A program made the translations under genes and the position numbers. From a bacterium (lineage in GTDB: Bacteria; CAYTYR01; UBA6262), in the NCBI GenBank assembly GCA_028712365.1, contig JAQTQE010000012.1, forward strand, positions 1 through 46,291: a DNA stretch of 46,291 nucleotides. The letters are read 5' to 3'. Of this stretch, positions 23,031-32,090 are shown piece after piece. The first letter of the stretch is position 1; every line of letters starts with the position of its first letter. Below the pieces are notes generated by a model. It was not told the DNA's origin, did no database searches, and saw only the letters and a list, made by a program, of their open reading frames with translations.

Positions 23031-24791
23031 ATGAAACTTATCCGTAATATACAACCTTTATTAGGCCTGGATATCGGGACTACTTCAATTAAAGCAGTGG
23101 TGCTGAAAGAAAGCGTCAGCAGCGTAGCTGTTATAGATTATCGTATCGAAGAGTTTCCTTTAAGCACGGAGAAGAAAGAAAATGTACCTTTAGAAATAGT
23201 GCTTGAGGGTTTACGGAAGTGTCTGGAAGGCATTAATTTTAAGAAAATGAAAATTGTAACTGTAGTGTCGGGCCAGCGGGTATCGGTAAGAAAAGTGCTT
23301 ATTCCCCATATGCCCAAGGAAGAACTGCTGGAAGCTATTAAATGGGAGGCTAAGGAACACATACCGTTCCCTGTTGAAAATGCGGCGTTAGATTATCACA
23401 TAATTGGCGAAGTGACTGACAAAGGCGCTAAAAAAATTGAATTATTAGTAGTAGCTGTAGAAAAATTCGTTATCGACCAGCATTTATCTCTATTACAGAA
23501 CGTCCAAATCAGACCTGCTTCAGTCACTGTCACCCCGTTTGCTTTGGCTGAAGTTTTACGAAAAAGCGATTATCTTAAAACTGATGAAGCCTTGGCCGTA
23601 GTCAGGTCCGGAGCTGACACAACCGCGATCAATATTTTTAGCGGGGAAAACCTGGTTTTCAACCGCGAGATCCCACTTGGCGGAAATAGCTTAACCAGGG
23701 CTATGGTCGGGACTTTGATTTCAGATTCAGGTCAGGTGGACCTGGATATTAACCAGGCAGAGATATTAAAAAAAGATTGGGGTATTCCTGATGAAAAAAA
23801 TCCCCAACAGCTGACGCCAGAGATAAGCAGTCTCCAAATTGCTCCTTTGATGCGGCCAATATTGGAACGGTTGGCTAATGAGATCAGGCGCTCGCTGGAC
23901 TATTATCGTGAGGAATCAAGAGGCAAACGGGTATCTAAAGTAGTCCTGCTGGGAGGCAACGCGGAATTAAAAGGTCTGCAGGAATTTCTAAATAGCGCTT
24001 TAGGTTTAACCGTGGAAATTTGTCATCCCCTTAGAAATCTTGAGCTGGAAATGCCGGAAGAACGTAAAAAGGAACTTGACCAGCTCAGCCCGCGCCTGGC
24101 GATCGCCATGGGCGCCAGTCTGCAAGGGACTAAAGGGATTAACCTGTTACCGCAAGAAATAAAGGAACAAGCGACTAAGACAGCCCGCAGCGCTATGGCT
24201 GCGGTGATCGGTTTTTTAATTGTTTTTATTTTCAGCATGGTTTATGCTTCATTACATATGACTTTACGGACATATGAAAAGGTCATTGAAAGCAATCAGA
24301 CTGCCTTGAACGACCTGAAACAACAAGTCGCCAGGGCTTATGAACTGCAGCAACTTAAAGAAAAGATGACTACTCGGCGTAATTTGATAAATTTGCTTAT
24401 GATGGGAAATCCAAGATGGGTAGAGCTGCTGAAGGCTTTGAGCAACCTTACCCCGCGGCGGATCATCCTGGAAGAAGTGGTTTTCCAAAAAGAAGTAGAA
24501 GAGGCCAATAATGCTCCTGTCCCAGTCCAGCCTGGTGAAGGCGGAGTTACACCGGCAGAACCGGTCAAAGAGCCTTTCCCGATACTGAACATTAAAGGCA
24601 TGGTAATGCTGGGCGGTGAGAGACCGGAAGCTGTATTGGCGCAATTTATGCAGGCTTTGGAAAAATCAAGTTATTTTATGGAAACCGATCTTTATTCCCT
24701 GACTAAGGGACAGGAAAGCGAAGGGCAAAGAATTAATTTTATTAATTTTGAAATACAATGCAAATTGAGGGATTACCGGGTCGGGGAATAA
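23031..24791 (+). CDS. PilM-PilN fusion, type IV pilus alignment complex
   Basis: 586 residues, against about 350 for PilM alone. Residues 1-365 are the actin-like PilM: phosphate-1 motif LGLDIGTTSIKAVVL, WEAKEHIPFPVENA and phosphate/adenosine loops near VVLLGGNAELKGLQEF. The PilN hallmark INLLP then appears at 370-374 (KGINLLPQEIKEQ), followed by one membrane helix (about 388-410), a coiled coil and a ferredoxin-like periplasmic domain with RWVELLKALSNLTPRRIIL. In other bacteria PilM binds the INLLP peptide of a separate PilN; here it is covalently joined. It links PilB/PilC to PilO-PilP-PilQ. pilO follows 22 bases later. Confidence 0.92.
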   Translation: MKLIRNIQPLLGLDIGTTSIKAVVLKESVSSVAVIDYRIEEFPLSTEKKENVPLEIVLEGLRKCLEGINFKKMKIVTVVSGQRVSVRKVLIPHMPKEELLEAIKWEAKEHIPFPVENAALDYHIIGEVTDKGAKKIELLVVAVEKFVIDQHLSLLQNVQIRPASVTVTPFALAEVLRKSDYLKTDEALAVVRSGADTTAINIFSGENLVFNREIPLGGNSLTRAMVGTLISDSGQVDLDINQAEILKKDWGIPDEKNPQQLTPEISSLQIAPLMRPILERLANEIRRSLDYYREESRGKRVSKVVLLGGNAELKGLQEFLNSALGLTVEICHPLRNLELEMPEERKKELDQLSPRLAIAMGASLQGTKGINLLPQEIKEQATKTARSAMAAVIGFLIVFIFSMVYASLHMTLRTYEKVIESNQTALNDLKQQVARAYELQQLKEKMTTRRNLINLLMMGNPRWVELLKALSNLTPRRIILEEVVFQKEVEEANNAPVPVQPGEGGVTPAEPVKEPFPILNIKGMVMLGGERPEAVLAQFMQALEKSSYFMETDLYSLTKGQESEGQRINFINFEIQCKLRDYRVGE

Positions 24792-24813
24792 TTGATCAAA
24801 GAGGACAATAATA

Positions 24814-25377
24814 GTGAAAAAACTCGGCAATAAAGAAAAAGCGATGTTAAAATATTTTGGTATCTTTGCGCTGATCGCCTTAGGTTTCCAATATACTTTG
24901 ATCCAGCCGACCAGGAGTAAAATCGCTCAAAAAAAAGAGGAAGTGCAAAAAATAAATGATGAAATTCAACGGGCTTATGAATTCCTAAGAGATTTAAACA
25001 AGATTCGTGAAGAAGCGGACAAGATGGAAGAGCTATGGCAAATTTTTAAAAATAAATTGCCGGATTCAAAACAGATCCCTATTTTACTCAATGCTTTGGC
25101 TAATGTTGCCAACAAGGCCAATATAAATTATGTTTCGATCAATACTAAACCAGTGGAAATGGGTGAACAGCAAGGGAGTTTAACTTATAATCGCCTGCCG
25201 ATAGAGATCACTCTACGCTGCCGCTACCGTAATTTAGGCGAATACCTGGCAAATTTGCGGGATATGCCCCGCCTGGTAAAAGTGGAAAGCTTAAAAATAA
25301 CTCGCAATAAGGATATTTTGCCTAATGTGGATGTGATGATCAGCGTTTATACATATGTATTAACTAATGAGGGATAG
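24814..25377 (+). CDS. pilO: Type IV pilus assembly protein PilO
   Basis: 187 residues from a GTG start with AGAGG upstream. One N-terminal membrane helix (about 14-32), a coiled coil (KIAQKKEEVQKINDEIQRAY) and a ferredoxin-like fold containing PDSKQIPILLNALANVANKA and YRNLGEYLANLRDMPRLVKVE, the typical PilO core. It dimerises with PilN in the periplasm and joins the inner-membrane complex to PilP and PilQ. It overlaps the possible upstream ATG of pilP. Confidence 0.92.
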   Translation: MKKLGNKEKAMLKYFGIFALIALGFQYTLIQPTRSKIAQKKEEVQKINDEIQRAYEFLRDLNKIREEADKMEELWQIFKNKLPDSKQIPILLNALANVANKANINYVSINTKPVEMGEQQGSLTYNRLPIEITLRCRYRNLGEYLANLRDMPRLVKVESLKITRNKDILPNVDVMISVYTYVLTNEG

Positions 25378-25378
25378 T

Positions 25379-25915
25379 ATGGCTTCGCCAACCGCTGGAG
25401 GGTCTCCTCCGGATAAGAAAAAAATGTTTCTTTTGCTTGGCTTGGGATTGGCTATCATTTTTGTTTACAAATCTGTAGTCCTTTCTCCGCCGGCACCGCC
25501 TCCTGATGCCCAGCCCATAGATACAGGAACGGATGCTGGCGTAGCAATACCCCCGGCGGAAGAAAACGCCCCGCTCATAACCGAGGAATCTTTACCCAAA
25601 GAAAAGATCGAAACAGCGGGGCAATTCTGGGGACGCGATCCTTTTATCGGGGACACAGGCGGTGAAGAACAAAGACCGGGAACTTCTGCTGTCATACCCA
25701 AGCCTGCGGTGAGCGAGGAATCAGCGCTGGTTCTTTCCGGTATAGCCTGGAGTAAAAATAAAGCCGTAGCCATTATTAATGGCCAGGTAGTGCGTGAAGG
25801 TGACCTGCTGCCGGTCAAAGGTAAAAAGATCTATAAAGTGATCACCATCTTAAAAAACCGGGTGATCATGCAAGACCAAGATAAAACTATAACATTGCGG
25901 GTAAGGGGAGGATGA
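25379..25915 (+). CDS. pilP: Type IV pilus assembly protein PilP-like (GspC/PilP HR domain)
   Basis: 178 residues from ATG 25379, which has GAGGG five bases upstream; the ORF-track ATG at 25367 lies inside the pilO end. A single membrane helix (about 18-34) is followed by a Pro/Glu-rich linker and a small beta domain: FWGRDPFIGD, then ALVLSGIAWSKNKAVAIING, VREGDLLPV and KVITILKNRVIMQD. These match the PilP/GspC homology region that contacts the secretin N-domains. Classical PilP is a lipoprotein with a Cys; here a transmembrane anchor replaces the lipobox, as in GspC. Confidence 0.85.
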   Translation: MASPTAGGSPPDKKKMFLLLGLGLAIIFVYKSVVLSPPAPPPDAQPIDTGTDAGVAIPPAEENAPLITEESLPKEKIETAGQFWGRDPFIGDTGGEEQRPGTSAVIPKPAVSEESALVLSGIAWSKNKAVAIINGQVVREGDLLPVKGKKIYKVITILKNRVIMQDQDKTITLRVRGG

Positions 25916-25928
25916 AGAAGAGCAAATG

Positions 25929-25975
25929 CTAAATCCTAAAACAATTTAGAAATTAGATATTCGGATTTGTCTTAC
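25929..25975 (+). repeat. Partial copy of the A/T-rich interspersed repeat
   Basis: CTAAATCCTAAAACAATTTAG followed by TCGGATTTGTCTTAC between pilP and pilQ. AAATCC and GGATTT are short inverted arms, and both sub-motifs recur in the elements at 8832 and 19019. It lies upstream of the pilQ ribosome site. Confidence 0.5.
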
Positions 25976-25993
25976 CAGAGGGGGTATGGCTCA

Positions 25994-27553
25994 ATGAAAA
26001 GAATAGCAAAAATACTGATCGGCATCCTGCTTTACTGCGCCATTAGCAACCTGGGCATAGCTTTGGCCGCAGAATCAGCAGCTATATCCGCGGAACCGAA
26101 TTTTTGGGAATTAATTAAGCAGAAGAAGATCTCTATTGATTTTAAAAATACCGACTTGGATGATTCGCTTCGCCTGTTATCCCAGCAAAATAATATTAAT
26201 TTTTATCTCGTACATAAGGCCCGCGGTAAAAAGATCAATTTCTACTTTAAGGATGTCCCGCTGGAAGAAGTACTTAATTCGATCTTGATCAATAGCGGAT
26301 TCAATTACCAGGTCTTCCCGTCTAAAAATGTTATTGAGGTCAAAGCCAGTGACGCGACCAAGCTTGATACGCGTATTTTTAATGTTAAGAATGTGGATCC
26401 ATTAGTAATTAAAAATACATTGGTGAATGTGATCGGACCGCAGGGCGTGATCAGTGTCGACCGGGAGAATAAAGTCCTGATTATTACTGACTCTTATCAA
26501 AATTTCAGTAAGATCATAGATGTTATTGATGCTTTAGATATTAAATCAACCGGCAGTGGTGAAAGAAATATTTCCGGCAACGGTGAAGCTACGACTAAAG
26601 TATTTAATCTGCAGTTTGCCGCAGCTAGTAAAATAAAAGATGTTGTGGCAAAATCGTTGTCTGACAACGGCAATATAGAAGTGGATGAAGGCCTGAACGC
26701 CTTGATTATTAAAGACCAACCTGGCGTGTTGGATAATGTCGGCAATTTGATCCTTAAACTGGACCGAGAAACACCTCAGGTGATCATCAGCGCTGAATTG
26801 ATCGAGGTAAATTCAGGAGTGCTTAGTGAGATCGGGGCCAAGTGGATATATCAGCCAGGCAGTCATGGCCAAGTGGCGACCCTTAATACTCAGTATAATA
26901 CCCCGCCGGTCGAGGAGGATACTGAGAACCTGGGCTATGTTACCCAGTCGCTCGGTGCTAGCCTGGTATATGGGGAAGTAACTGATAAATTCAGGGGCAT
27001 GATCAATGCTCTGGTAACTACCAGCAAAGCAGAAGTCTTGTCTAATCCAATGATCACGGTAGTAAATAATGAAAAAGCTAAGATCGAAATAACTGAAAAA
27101 TTCCCTTATAATCAATTTTCCGGATATGATGCCAAAGGCAATCCGCAATACGCCACTGAATTCATCGATGTGGGTATTATTATGTCTGTGACGCCGCATA
27201 TTAAGGAAGGCAATATTGTGAATCTGGAGTTGGAGCCGGAAGTGAGTTTCCAGACCGGCGAAAGGGTGGGTATACCCATCCGAGCCACGCGTAAAGCTTC
27301 GACTAAAGTAAATGTTCGTGACGGTAAAACAATTGTCATTGGCGGCTTAACCTCCAATAAAAAGACCCGTACCATATATAAAATTCCTATCCTAGGCAGT
27401 ATCCCCCTCCTGGGGCAACTGTTCCGGTCGAATAATGATAGTGTCGAAAAGGTAGATTTAATGATCTTTGTCACTCCCCGCATTGTTTCCAGCGGGAAAA
27501 TAGAGGAATTTTCCGCGCAAAACAGAGAAAAGCTGGAAACGGAGAAAAAATAA
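25994..27553 (+). CDS. pilQ: Type IV pilus secretin PilQ
   Basis: 519 residues from ATG 25994, which starts a proper signal peptide (MKRIAKILIGILLYCAIS...ALA). I reject the ORF-track TTG/ATG at 25967, which lies in repeat DNA. Domains in order: STN-like (IDFKNTDLDDSLRLLS), two secretin N domains (TRIFNVKNVDPLVIKNTL and TKVFNLQFAAASKIKDVV), then the secretin barrel with SNPMITVVNNEKAKIEI, VGIIMSVTPHIKEGN, VRDGKTIVIGGLTS and the VPILGSIPLLGQLFR-type loop (IPILGSIPLLGQLF). N-terminal AMIN domains of Proteobacterial PilQ are missing, so it is short. It forms the outer-membrane pore for the pilus. Confidence 0.95.
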   Translation: MKRIAKILIGILLYCAISNLGIALAAESAAISAEPNFWELIKQKKISIDFKNTDLDDSLRLLSQQNNINFYLVHKARGKKINFYFKDVPLEEVLNSILINSGFNYQVFPSKNVIEVKASDATKLDTRIFNVKNVDPLVIKNTLVNVIGPQGVISVDRENKVLIITDSYQNFSKIIDVIDALDIKSTGSGERNISGNGEATTKVFNLQFAAASKIKDVVAKSLSDNGNIEVDEGLNALIIKDQPGVLDNVGNLILKLDRETPQVIISAELIEVNSGVLSEIGAKWIYQPGSHGQVATLNTQYNTPPVEEDTENLGYVTQSLGASLVYGEVTDKFRGMINALVTTSKAEVLSNPMITVVNNEKAKIEITEKFPYNQFSGYDAKGNPQYATEFIDVGIIMSVTPHIKEGNIVNLELEPEVSFQTGERVGIPIRATRKASTKVNVRDGKTIVIGGLTSNKKTRTIYKIPILGSIPLLGQLFRSNNDSVEKVDLMIFVTPRIVSSGKIEEFSAQNREKLETEKK

Positions 27554-27576
27554 AATAAAGACGACACTTAATAAGC

Positions 27577-27606
27577 TTGACAAAAGACCGGCAGATGTAA
27601 TAAAAT
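27577..27606 (+). promoter_or_regulatory. Promoter of the chemotaxis operon
   Basis: TTGACA (27577-27582), an 18-base spacer and TAAAAT (27601-27606) form a strong sigma70-type promoter 24 bases after the pilQ stop. The start near 27613 leaves a leader of about 170 bases before cheW. No terminator separates it from pilQ, so pilus readthrough may add expression. Confidence 0.75.
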
Positions 27607-27612
27607 CTTTCT

Positions 27613-27782
27613 AATAGAGGTAGGAACAGGATAATAACTATATTCGGGGCCATGAACATATGTCAACAGCAAGCAACCGGAAGAAGCATGCCAGCCTGAA
27701 AACTTTTTTCTTCGCTATTTAAAGGGGAAAAAAGGTTTTAGGTTTTCTATTTTAAGGGCAGTTTGAAGGAGGATGTAGAAGC
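27613..27782 (+). other. Long 5' leader of cheW with no assigned element
   Basis: About 170 transcribed bases without a convincing ORF. I see A/T-rich stretches and a weak GGCCATG...CATGCC pairing near 27650-27695, then a T-run (ACTTTTTTC) that could form part of a weak attenuator. GGAGG before the cheW ATG is clear. No known riboswitch sequence was recognised. Confidence 0.3.
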
Positions 27783-28325
27783 ATGATCCAGGAAAAAAAA
27801 CAGGAAGGGACTTCCCAATTAGTGGTTTTCAGCTTAGCCAATGAAGAATATGGCGTGGCCATTGGGCAGGTGCAGGAAATTATCCGTCCTCAAGGTATCA
27901 CTCGTATTCCCGGCATGCCGACATTTATCGAAGGGGTTATTAACCTGCGCGGTAAGATAATACCCATTATTGATCTACGGGACCGGTTTGGATTGGCGCA
28001 AAAAGAAGCTGATGCCAATACCCGCGTTGTGGTAGCGGAAGTATCCAGCCAGACAGTCGGGCTGGTGGTTGACAGTGTTAGCGAAGTATTACGCTTGGCC
28101 AATGATTCAATTGACCCTTTGCCGCCAACGATCACCAGTATCGATGGCGAATATTTAAAAGGAGTGGGTAAACTTGACCGGCGGTTGATCATATTGCTTG
28201 ACCTGGAAAAAGTCTTGACCGACCTGGAGAAAAGCACCCTGGAAAAAATAAGTAAAACCATTACCGAAGAGATCCCGGGTAGCGGTGGCAATACCAAAAA
28301 GGAATCCTCGGCTAAAGCGGAATAG
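27783..28325 (+). CDS. cheW: Chemotaxis adaptor CheW
   Basis: 180 residues. The CheW fold is recognised from [41 protein letters not shown] and [13 protein letters not shown], in the standard order. It couples the receptor to CheA at the cytoplasmic face of the membrane. A Lys/Ser-rich tail of about 30 residues extends beyond the core. The ribosome site is GGAGG. It is the first gene of an operon with spacing of under 35 bases between most members. Confidence 0.95.
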   Translation: MIQEKKQEGTSQLVVFSLANEEYGVAIGQVQEIIRPQGITRIPGMPTFIEGVINLRGKIIPIIDLRDRFGLAQKEADANTRVVVAEVSSQTVGLVVDSVSEVLRLANDSIDPLPPTITSIDGEYLKGVGKLDRRLIILLDLEKVLTDLEKSTLEKISKTITEEIPGSGGNTKKESSAKAE

Positions 28326-28356
28326 TCGGGAGTTTCATCTAGGTGGTACGGAATTT

Positions 28357-29778
28357 ATGCAGATAGCCAGGTTAAAAGAATATTTCCATGATTACACGCC
28401 CGGTGGAATAATAAAGATAGATGAAATTAAGAAGCGGATTTTCTGGAGCAATATAATAATCCTGATATTCGCGGTGATCTTTACCAATTTAATGCCTACC
28501 GGCCAGACCGGCTTTAGGATCCTGTTTATTTTCCTGGTCATGATACCATGCTTGGTTTTACTATGGGGAGTGTACCGGTTATTGATCAAGCCCAGCCTGG
28601 ATCGTATCCAGGCGGCCAATGACCTCTCGCGGGAAGTAGAATCGCAGAACCAGCACCGCCGGGAGCAGGTAGAAAAAATAATGACTGTGGTAAAAGAAGC
28701 AGCCGGCGGTAACCTGAACCAGCGCGTCGATATTAAAAGCGGCGATGATATGGAAAAGTTGGGTCTTGGTCTTAACCAGATGATCGACAGTTTGTCTGGG
28801 TTGATTGCCAGGGAAGAGAAGATCAAATCTAACATGCAGGTTTCCATAGCCAAACTATTAGCCCTGGTTAAAGCCGTAGAAAAAGGGGACTTGACCCAGC
28901 AAATCACGATCGATTCAAACGATGAGATCGGCCAGATCTTTAAGGCTCTTAATAATCTGGTGGGGTCATTGCGGCAAATGGTCAAGGAATTACAGCAAGC
29001 CACTAACAAAGTTATGGTTTCAAGCAAGGAATTATCGACTATTTCACACCAATCTACCTCTACTATTTCTCAGGTAGCTAATACGATCACCCAGATTTCC
29101 AGCTCTTTGACGCAGATCTCGCAAAATGCCCAAGCCGCGGATACTGCTTCTCAACAGACCTTGACCATCGCTAATAATGGCAACGAATCAATACGCAATG
29201 CTATCGAAGGGACGAAGAATACCAAAACAACGGTAGACAATTCAGCCCAGATCATCAGGGAGTTGGGACGGCGCTCTACCCAGATCGGCGAAATTATTAC
29301 GGTTATTACCAAGGTAGCCGATCAAACGAACCTATTATCGTTAAATGCGGCTATTGAAGCGGCCCGGGCTGGAGAATTTGGGAGAGGTTTCGCGGTAGTA
29401 GCGGATGAAGTTCGCAAACTGGCCGAAGGATCAGCGCAAAGTGCCAGTGAAATATCCCGTTTGATCTCGGAAGTACAAAGCGAAACCAAAAAGGCGGTAT
29501 TGGCAGTTGAACGCGGCGCCAATGAAGTAGAAGAGGGGGTCAAGCTCACCGAGGAATCAGCTAAAGCTTTTAAAGATATCGCTGATTCAGCCAAGAACAT
29601 GGCTGAACAAGTTCAAAGCATTGCTGCGGCGACGGAAGAAACAGCTGCTGGAGCAGAAGAAGCCAGCGCCTCCAGCCAACAGCAGGTGGCTTCGATCGAG
29701 GAAATCACTACTTCTACCGTAGGTCTGAATGAAGTAGCTAACCAATTACAGGAAGTAGTAGCCAAATTTAAAGTTTAG
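28357..29778 (+). CDS. Methyl-accepting chemotaxis protein without periplasmic sensor domain
   Basis: 473 residues from ATG 28357 (AGGTGG ten bases upstream); the ORF-track start at 28285 is inside cheW. Two membrane helices (about 30-48 and 55-73) are joined by only a few residues ([10 protein letters not shown]), so there is no ligand-binding domain outside. Two HAMP-like segments follow ([21 protein letters not shown] and [20 protein letters not shown]). The signalling hairpin tip is [20 protein letters not shown]. Glu/Gln-rich helices carry adaptation sites. It probably senses an intracellular or membrane-energy cue; similar receptors serve aerotaxis or twitching. Confidence 0.92.
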   Translation: MQIARLKEYFHDYTPGGIIKIDEIKKRIFWSNIIILIFAVIFTNLMPTGQTGFRILFIFLVMIPCLVLLWGVYRLLIKPSLDRIQAANDLSREVESQNQHRREQVEKIMTVVKEAAGGNLNQRVDIKSGDDMEKLGLGLNQMIDSLSGLIAREEKIKSNMQVSIAKLLALVKAVEKGDLTQQITIDSNDEIGQIFKALNNLVGSLRQMVKELQQATNKVMVSSKELSTISHQSTSTISQVANTITQISSSLTQISQNAQAADTASQQTLTIANNGNESIRNAIEGTKNTKTTVDNSAQIIRELGRRSTQIGEIITVITKVADQTNLLSLNAAIEAARAGEFGRGFAVVADEVRKLAEGSAQSASEISRLISEVQSETKKAVLAVERGANEVEEGVKLTEESAKAFKDIADSAKNMAEQVQSIAAATEETAAGAEEASASSQQQVASIEEITTSTVGLNEVANQLQEVVAKFKV

Positions 29779-29793
29779 GAATATAATAATACA

Positions 29794-30609
29794 ATGTCAT
29801 TTGAAGAACCAGATTTTGATCTATTAGTGCGTAAAATATTACGTGAGCGGGGATTTGACTGCCGCCAATACCGGGAAAGTTATCTAAAGAGAAGGTTCGG
29901 TGTACGTATGCGGGCCTGGAAGATAACCACGTTCACGGACTATGTTAATGTCCTGGATCGCCACCCGGAAGAATATATTAAGCTTTTTGATGATATTACG
30001 ATCAATGTAACCCAGTTTTTCCGGGATACCACCGCGTATGACGCTTTTGATAAAACTGTTTTGCCCGTGGTCCTGGAAGAGAAGAAAAAAACACAAAGCA
30101 ATATCCTGCGGATATGGAGCTGTGGCTGTTCCAGCGGAGAAGAACCATATTCTATTGCTTTGTGCCTGATCGATCGTCTGGGGCTTAAGATCGGTAATTA
30201 TAGTATCACCATTTTTGGTTCGGATATTGATGACCTCAGCTTGAACAGAGGACGGGCCGGGGTTTATGGTACAGCCAGTCTGGAAAATGCTCCACCGGAG
30301 ATATTGGCCAAGTATTTTGTCCAGGACGGGAATAAATTTAAGATTAAAGATGAGATCAAGACTCTGGTAAAATTTATTAAGCATGATTTTATCCGGGAAG
30401 AACCGTTTAAGAACCTGGATATCGTATTTTGCCGTAATGTGATGATTTACCTGACCAAAGAAATGCAAACGAGATTATTGGTTAATTTTTATAAAAGCTT
30501 GAATCCGAAAGGATTTTTAGTGTTAGGCAAAGTAGAAGGGTTGATGAGCACTAACGAAGGATTGTTTGAACGCTATAATATTACGGAGCGGATTTTCCGC
30601 AAAGGGTAA
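29794..30609 (+). CDS. cheR: Chemoreceptor methyltransferase CheR
   Basis: 271 residues. The N-terminal helical domain has YLKRRFGVRMRA and the substrate-contacting DDITINVTQFFRD (NxTxFFR signature). The SAM-binding domain shows WSCGCSSGEEPYSIAL, FGSDIDD and CRNVMIYL. It transfers methyl groups from SAM to receptor glutamates for adaptation. The C-terminal pentapeptide-binding extensions seen in some CheR proteins are absent. It follows the receptor gene by 15 bases. Confidence 0.95.
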   Translation: MSFEEPDFDLLVRKILRERGFDCRQYRESYLKRRFGVRMRAWKITTFTDYVNVLDRHPEEYIKLFDDITINVTQFFRDTTAYDAFDKTVLPVVLEEKKKTQSNILRIWSCGCSSGEEPYSIALCLIDRLGLKIGNYSITIFGSDIDDLSLNRGRAGVYGTASLENAPPEILAKYFVQDGNKFKIKDEIKTLVKFIKHDFIREEPFKNLDIVFCRNVMIYLTKEMQTRLLVNFYKSLNPKGFLVLGKVEGLMSTNEGLFERYNITERIFRKG

Positions 30610-30643
30610 AAGAAAAAAGTTAAAAAAGAAGGAGGCGAGAAGT

Positions 30644-31009
30644 ATGGGGACTAAAATCCTGATCGTAGATGACTCGGCTTTTATGCGTATGACTCTCAAG
30701 AACATTCTCTCTAAGGAAGGCTATGAAATAGCCGGAGAAGCCGAAAACGCAGAACAGGCTGTGGCCAAATACACGGAAACAAAGCCTGATCTGGTAACTA
30801 TGGATATCATTATGCCGGGGGAGAACGGGATCAAGGCAGTAAAAGAAATAATGAAAGTCAATGCCAGCGCGCAGATCTTGATGGTTAGCGCCATGGGCCA
30901 GGAAGCACTGATCGTTGAAGCTATGCAGGCCGGGGCTAAGAACTTTATCATTAAACCTTTTCAGCCGGAAAAAGTGATCGAGGCGGTCCGCAAAGTACTG
31001 AAAACGTAA
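30644..31009 (+). CDS. cheY: CheY response regulator
   Basis: 121 residues from ATG 30644 (GGAGG upstream); the ORF-track start at 30566 is within cheR. Receiver with VDDSAFMR, Asp in LVTMDIIMPGENG, VSAMGQ switch and FIIKPFQPEKV. The AFMRMTLKNIL start and MPGENGI match the CheY of Bacillus/Thermotoga type rather than the enteric type. Phosphorylated by CheA; the motor it acts on is not in the window (no flagellar genes), so the target may be the pilus ATPase machinery. Confidence 0.93.
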   Translation: MGTKILIVDDSAFMRMTLKNILSKEGYEIAGEAENAEQAVAKYTETKPDLVTMDIIMPGENGIKAVKEIMKVNASAQILMVSAMGQEALIVEAMQAGAKNFIIKPFQPEKVIEAVRKVLKT

Positions 31010-31030
31010 TTCTGGAAGGGAGCCTTAGTT

Positions 31031-32080
31031 GTGGATAAGATAAAAGTATTTGTTGTTGATGATTCTAATTTTATGCGCAAAATCATCACGGACATGTTGA
31101 ATTCTGACCCGCAGATCACAGTCATTGGTACGGCCAGTGATGGCCGGGAGACAGTGGAAAAGGTCAAAACCTTGAATCCGGATGTGATCACCCTTGATAT
31201 TATCATGCCGGAAATGGATGGCCTGACTGCGTTGGAACAGATCATGAAAATATGTCCGACTCCGGTAGTCATGTTCAGTAAGGTAACCCGTGATGGAGCC
31301 GAAGCAACGCTTAAGGCCTTGGAATTTGGCGCAGTCGATTTTGTAACTAAACCGCAGGATGCTGACCTAGGTAGTATTAAGATCGAGATCGATAAAGTCA
31401 AGACAGAATTAATAGATAAAATCAAGATCGCCTCCCGTATTGACCGCAATAAATTGAAAGTGCTTTATCCAACGACCAGGATCAGGGAAAAGATCAGCAA
31501 TGTAGCCGAGCCGACCGAACGCATGATCTGCATTGGTTCTTCTGCCGGCGGCCCGAAGGTATTAATGGAAATAATGCCGCAGTTACCTTATGACTTGAAT
31601 AGTGGCGTATTGGTAGCTCAACATATGCCTTCATTTTTTATTAAATCTTTTACTGAACGGCTCAGTAATATTTCTAAGATCAGCGTGCGTGAAGCGAAAA
31701 TTGGCGATATTATCACTCAGGCAACCGCTTTCCTGGCTCCGGAAAGCTATACTATTAAAGTAGAAAAAATAAAGAAGGGCGGAGCAGTTACTTTATCAAG
31801 TGAACCCTCTGTGCACCGGGTTAAACCATGTATTGATTCAATGATGGAAGCCGCGGCGCAAGTGTACGGCGCTAAAACGATCGGCGTTTTGCTCAGCGGT
31901 ATGGGACGCGATGGCGTCAAAGGTTTGAAAGCTATCAAGGCTGCCGGTGGCAAAACCATTGTCCAGGATGAGTCATCCAGTATTGTTTTCGGCATGGCCA
32001 AAGCAGCGATCGAAGAGGGTGTAGTTGATAAGGTGGTCCCGGCCAATAAGATCATCGAAGAAGTTCTTAAATTAATTTAA
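31031..32080 (+). CDS. cheB: CheB methylesterase/deamidase
   Basis: 349 residues from a GTG start. N-terminal receiver (VDDSNFMRKI, Asp in VITLDIIMPEMDG, MFSKVT switch, FVTKPQ) joined by a linker to the CheB catalytic domain. The catalytic Ser (GSSAGGPKVL, near residue 168), His (VAQHMPSFF) and Asp (LSGMGRDGV) triad is complete. It removes methyl groups from receptors when phosphorylated. Spacing to cheY is 21 bases and to cheA 10. Confidence 0.95.
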   Translation: MDKIKVFVVDDSNFMRKIITDMLNSDPQITVIGTASDGRETVEKVKTLNPDVITLDIIMPEMDGLTALEQIMKICPTPVVMFSKVTRDGAEATLKALEFGAVDFVTKPQDADLGSIKIEIDKVKTELIDKIKIASRIDRNKLKVLYPTTRIREKISNVAEPTERMICIGSSAGGPKVLMEIMPQLPYDLNSGVLVAQHMPSFFIKSFTERLSNISKISVREAKIGDIITQATAFLAPESYTIKVEKIKKGGAVTLSSEPSVHRVKPCIDSMMEAAAQVYGAKTIGVLLSGMGRDGVKGLKAIKAAGGKTIVQDESSSIVFGMAKAAIEEGVVDKVVPANKIIEEVLKLI

Positions 32081-32090
32081 GAGGTTATTT

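Noticed and set aside
28392-29027. 211-residue minus-strand ORF opposite the chemoreceptor gene
   Set aside because: Mirror of a HAMP/coiled-coil coding region; no start signals.
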